From the NCBI GenBank assembly GCA_028023455.1, contig JAQFVV010012536.1:485501-549500 (forward strand): 64,000 nucleotides of DNA. The letters run 5' to 3'. The stretch comes from Epiperipatus broadwayi (Eukaryota > Onychophora > Udeonychophora > Euonychophora > Peripatidae). The position numbers and the translations under genes are program-made. Below, in pieces: positions 62,390 through 64,000 of this stretch. The notes under the pieces were generated by a model. That model did not search any database and was not told the origin of the DNA. It worked only from the letters and a program-made list of their open reading frames with translations. Numbering within the stretch: the first letter of the stretch is position 1; each line of letters begins with the position of its first letter.

Positions 62390-62885
62390 GGATATTAAAT
62401 AATGCACATAATCTAATGATATACCTAATATTAAGCCATGGATTGACATGCCATATATCCCTAACATATATACAAAAAATATCTTTTTGCACATGGACTT
62501 TAATATTGCCCCCATACATCCTTTGTCACTAAATAGACATCAATAATTCTAAGGATAGGATTAAACATGAAGAAAAGTCTCAGTTGGTTTACAACATCAA
62601 CTGCATGTCTTGCCATGGCCTATACTATGAAGAAACACATGCAAATCTAAAATCTAGAGGAGCCCAGCATGCTTATTTATATAATAGAGTCAAATCCAGA
62701 AATGAATGTAGCTTAGTATTTATTGACCATGAAAATGACACTGGTCATTTCTTCAACCCTGCTGATGCTGAAATGATCTGTCTTGAAAATAATAAGAAAA
62801 AGTAAATAAAAGAAACTTGGCATATTATCAATTCCCCAAACTCTATAAATGTAACAGCCAATAGTATTCATCTTTGTAAACACTG
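62390..62885 (+). pseudogene. Penelope-like element remnant, GIY-YIG endonuclease end
   Basis: One frame gives PWIDMPYIPNIYTKNI (about 62436-62485), the PYIPNI motif of the RT end in PLEs. After a frameshift DRIKHEEKSQLVYNINC leads into the 73-codon segment 62584-62805: VYNINCMSCHGLYYEET (the GIY-YIG pair degenerate as LYYEET), NLKSRGAQHAYL (usually R-EH), then FIDHENDTGHFFN, matching the EHA...TGH.F segment that follows. Stop at 62803. The RT core is absent. It shares its family with 45660-46165. Confidence 0.6.
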
Positions 62886-63309
62886 ATCATTTAATATGAC
62901 ATAACTTGAATACCAGTTTAATTTACATTTTACATACATGGTGCTAATATTTTGGTAATTTCATTTCTTGATTATCCTTTGATAAAGGTACATCCTATCG
63001 AAAGCCTGGCTTAGCAAATAATAAAGTTTTAGACTTAAATTAATTACCGTATTTAAGTTTCAGTTTTCTTTTATGTATATGAATGAACATTTTTAATTTA
63101 TGCCCAATTATAATCTCATTATTATTTGAGACAAAGAGAGTTTTTCATTACAGTTTTCACATGTTGACAAAAATGAATGTCATTTCATCGCAATGTTGCC
63201 AGTTTAAACAAAAAACTAATATATGGTATGATCCAAAAAAGCTTCTAATTTCATTATACAACCATGAAAATCTTTGTTATAGCATATATATATATATATA
63301 TGGCTGCAG
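62886..63309. other. No recognised feature; (TA)n before the RTE element
   Basis: AT-rich; (TA)n at about 63284-63301 precedes CTGCAGAAAAGAG, where the RTE 5' region may begin. Confidence 0.4.
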
Positions 63310-63593
63310 AAAAGAGTTTGCTATTAACTGAAAGGAGACCCTTTGATTCCTCTTGGAGGCCTTAAAGGAACCGAGCAGGGCAAATTCCTAATGTCCACTC
63401 CATACGTTCTTGTCGTTGCAGCTGTTATTACTATATGTTTATTCATATAGTATACGAACATGGATGGGCTGCTCACCAACACGCATTAGCCAGTGTGGTG
63501 AGTTTATTGGCTTTTTACCTCTGAGTTTAAGATCAAGAAACACCATGGTCTTTCTTCTCAGTGCCTGATAAGGCAGAATGAATGTTTGTGTAA
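63310..63593 (+). mobile_element. Probable 5' UTR of an RTE-clade LINE
   Basis: Sequence from the (TA)n to the ORF is GC-richer than usual here and retains CpGs (ACCGAGCAGG, ATACGTTCTTGTCGTTG, CAACACGCATTAGCC), as expected for a recent insertion. The 5' boundary is not fixed. The minus-strand ORF at 63439-63621 is a shadow. Confidence 0.4.
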
Positions 63594-64000
63594 ATGATAA
63601 AGATTTTTCCCAATTATACAATTATGACAGACAAAAATAAAGCATGGCCCTTAATCCCAGGAGGCTGTAAAGTCACCAACCAAGGCAGCGGTTGGTTGCC
63701 AAAGGCGGAGGGTGCTAAGAATATCCTGGAGGCGGACCCAGGCTGCCATTTGATGACGACTTTTTATTTAGGTACTTACAACTGCAGATCACTTTCAAGT
63801 GAAGGAAGATTGCAAGAATTAGAAGAAGAACTCTCTTATATTAAATGGGATATTATTGGACTTTGTGAAGTTAGAAGAAAAGGTGAAGAGACAATTGATT
63901 TAAAAAGTGGACATATGCTCTATTATAAAGGCACAAATATTGGAAATACAAGTGGAGTAGGATTCATTATAAATAAAAAGTGGAACAATATTGTGGAGAT
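63594..64000 (+). CDS. RTE-clade LINE ORF, N-terminal endonuclease domain, runs off the window
   Basis: RTE-type LINEs encode one protein with an AP-like endonuclease and a reverse transcriptase, which nicks the target DNA and copies the element's RNA into it. The frame is open from the TAA at 63591 to the window end; candidate starts are 63594, 63624 and 63753. Upstream of the domain it reads KVTNQGSGWLPKAEG. From 63768: LGTYNCRSLSSEGRLQELEE, then SYIKWDIIGLCEVRRKGEE with the catalytic Glu, then MLYYKGTNIGNTSGVGFI. TYN.R.L and I.GL.EVR.KG are endonuclease motifs 1 and 2, typical of RTE. No stop or frameshift in 135 codons, so it may be full length beyond the window. The tails at 38828, 46195 and 48421 are dead relatives. 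Confidence 0.8.
   Translation, partial: MIKIFPNYTIMTDKNKAWPLIPGGCKVTNQGSGWLPKAEGAKNILEADPGCHLMTTFYLGTYNCRSLSSEGRLQELEEELSYIKWDIIGLCEVRRKGEETIDLKSGHMLYYKGTNIGNTSGVGFIINKKWNNIVE

Overview
This is AT-rich, repeat-dense metazoan DNA; nothing in it looks prokaryotic. The evidence is spliced exons with consensus GT/AG borders, a paired-class homeodomain exon, degraded LINE and Penelope-like retroelements, LTR-type repeats, tRNA-derived SINEs, foldback elements and very long (ATCT)n and (TA)n microsatellites. The phylum cannot be fixed from sequence alone; an invertebrate with large introns is most likely.

Host gene: the one gene I can name is a Vsx (Chx10/Ceh-10 type) visual system homeobox gene on the minus strand. 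One exon (56425-56512) encodes the basic stretch just before the homeodomain. The next (38128-38251) encodes homeodomain residues from about 5 to 46. The two join in phase across a split Arg codon, over an intron of 18,173 bp. The exon for the recognition helix (WFQNRR) was not found by eye at lower coordinates, so the gene probably continues left of the window. Two further minus-strand open stretches with gene-like features (37085-37322 and 52761-52859) are of unknown identity.

Layout: 0-2 kb is an LTR-like element. 4.4-7.4 kb holds tRNA-like sequence, two tandem arrays of about 150-bp units and a LINE remnant. 7.9-11.6 kb holds dispersed repeats, a small MITE and a CpG-richer block. 11.9-13.2 kb is ATCT-type satellite, followed by a LINE remnant to 14.4 kb. 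15.9-23.2 kb carries two 2.1-kb LTR-like elements in opposite orientation plus foldbacks. 27.3-32.0 kb is a single 4.7-kb element with LTR-like TGTACCC/GGGTACA ends and no ORF. 32-36 kb is a head-to-head pair of Penelope-like elements (PLEs) around a foldback carrying hammerhead-like cores. 38-57 kb is the Vsx intron, filled with repeats, PLE, RTE and other LINE fragments and another LTR-like copy. 57-62 kb has foldbacks and a TIR element; 62-64 kb has a PLE fragment and the intact-looking 5' end of an RTE-clade LINE running out of the window.

Unifying observations: many mobile elements are bordered by (TA)n runs, suggesting TA microsatellites as insertion targets; hammerhead-ribozyme-like cores recur in several repeat families, some PLE-related; near-perfect foldbacks are unusually common. 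The genes of the window do not form an operon or pathway: apart from Vsx and the two unknown exons, all coding signal is from retroelements.
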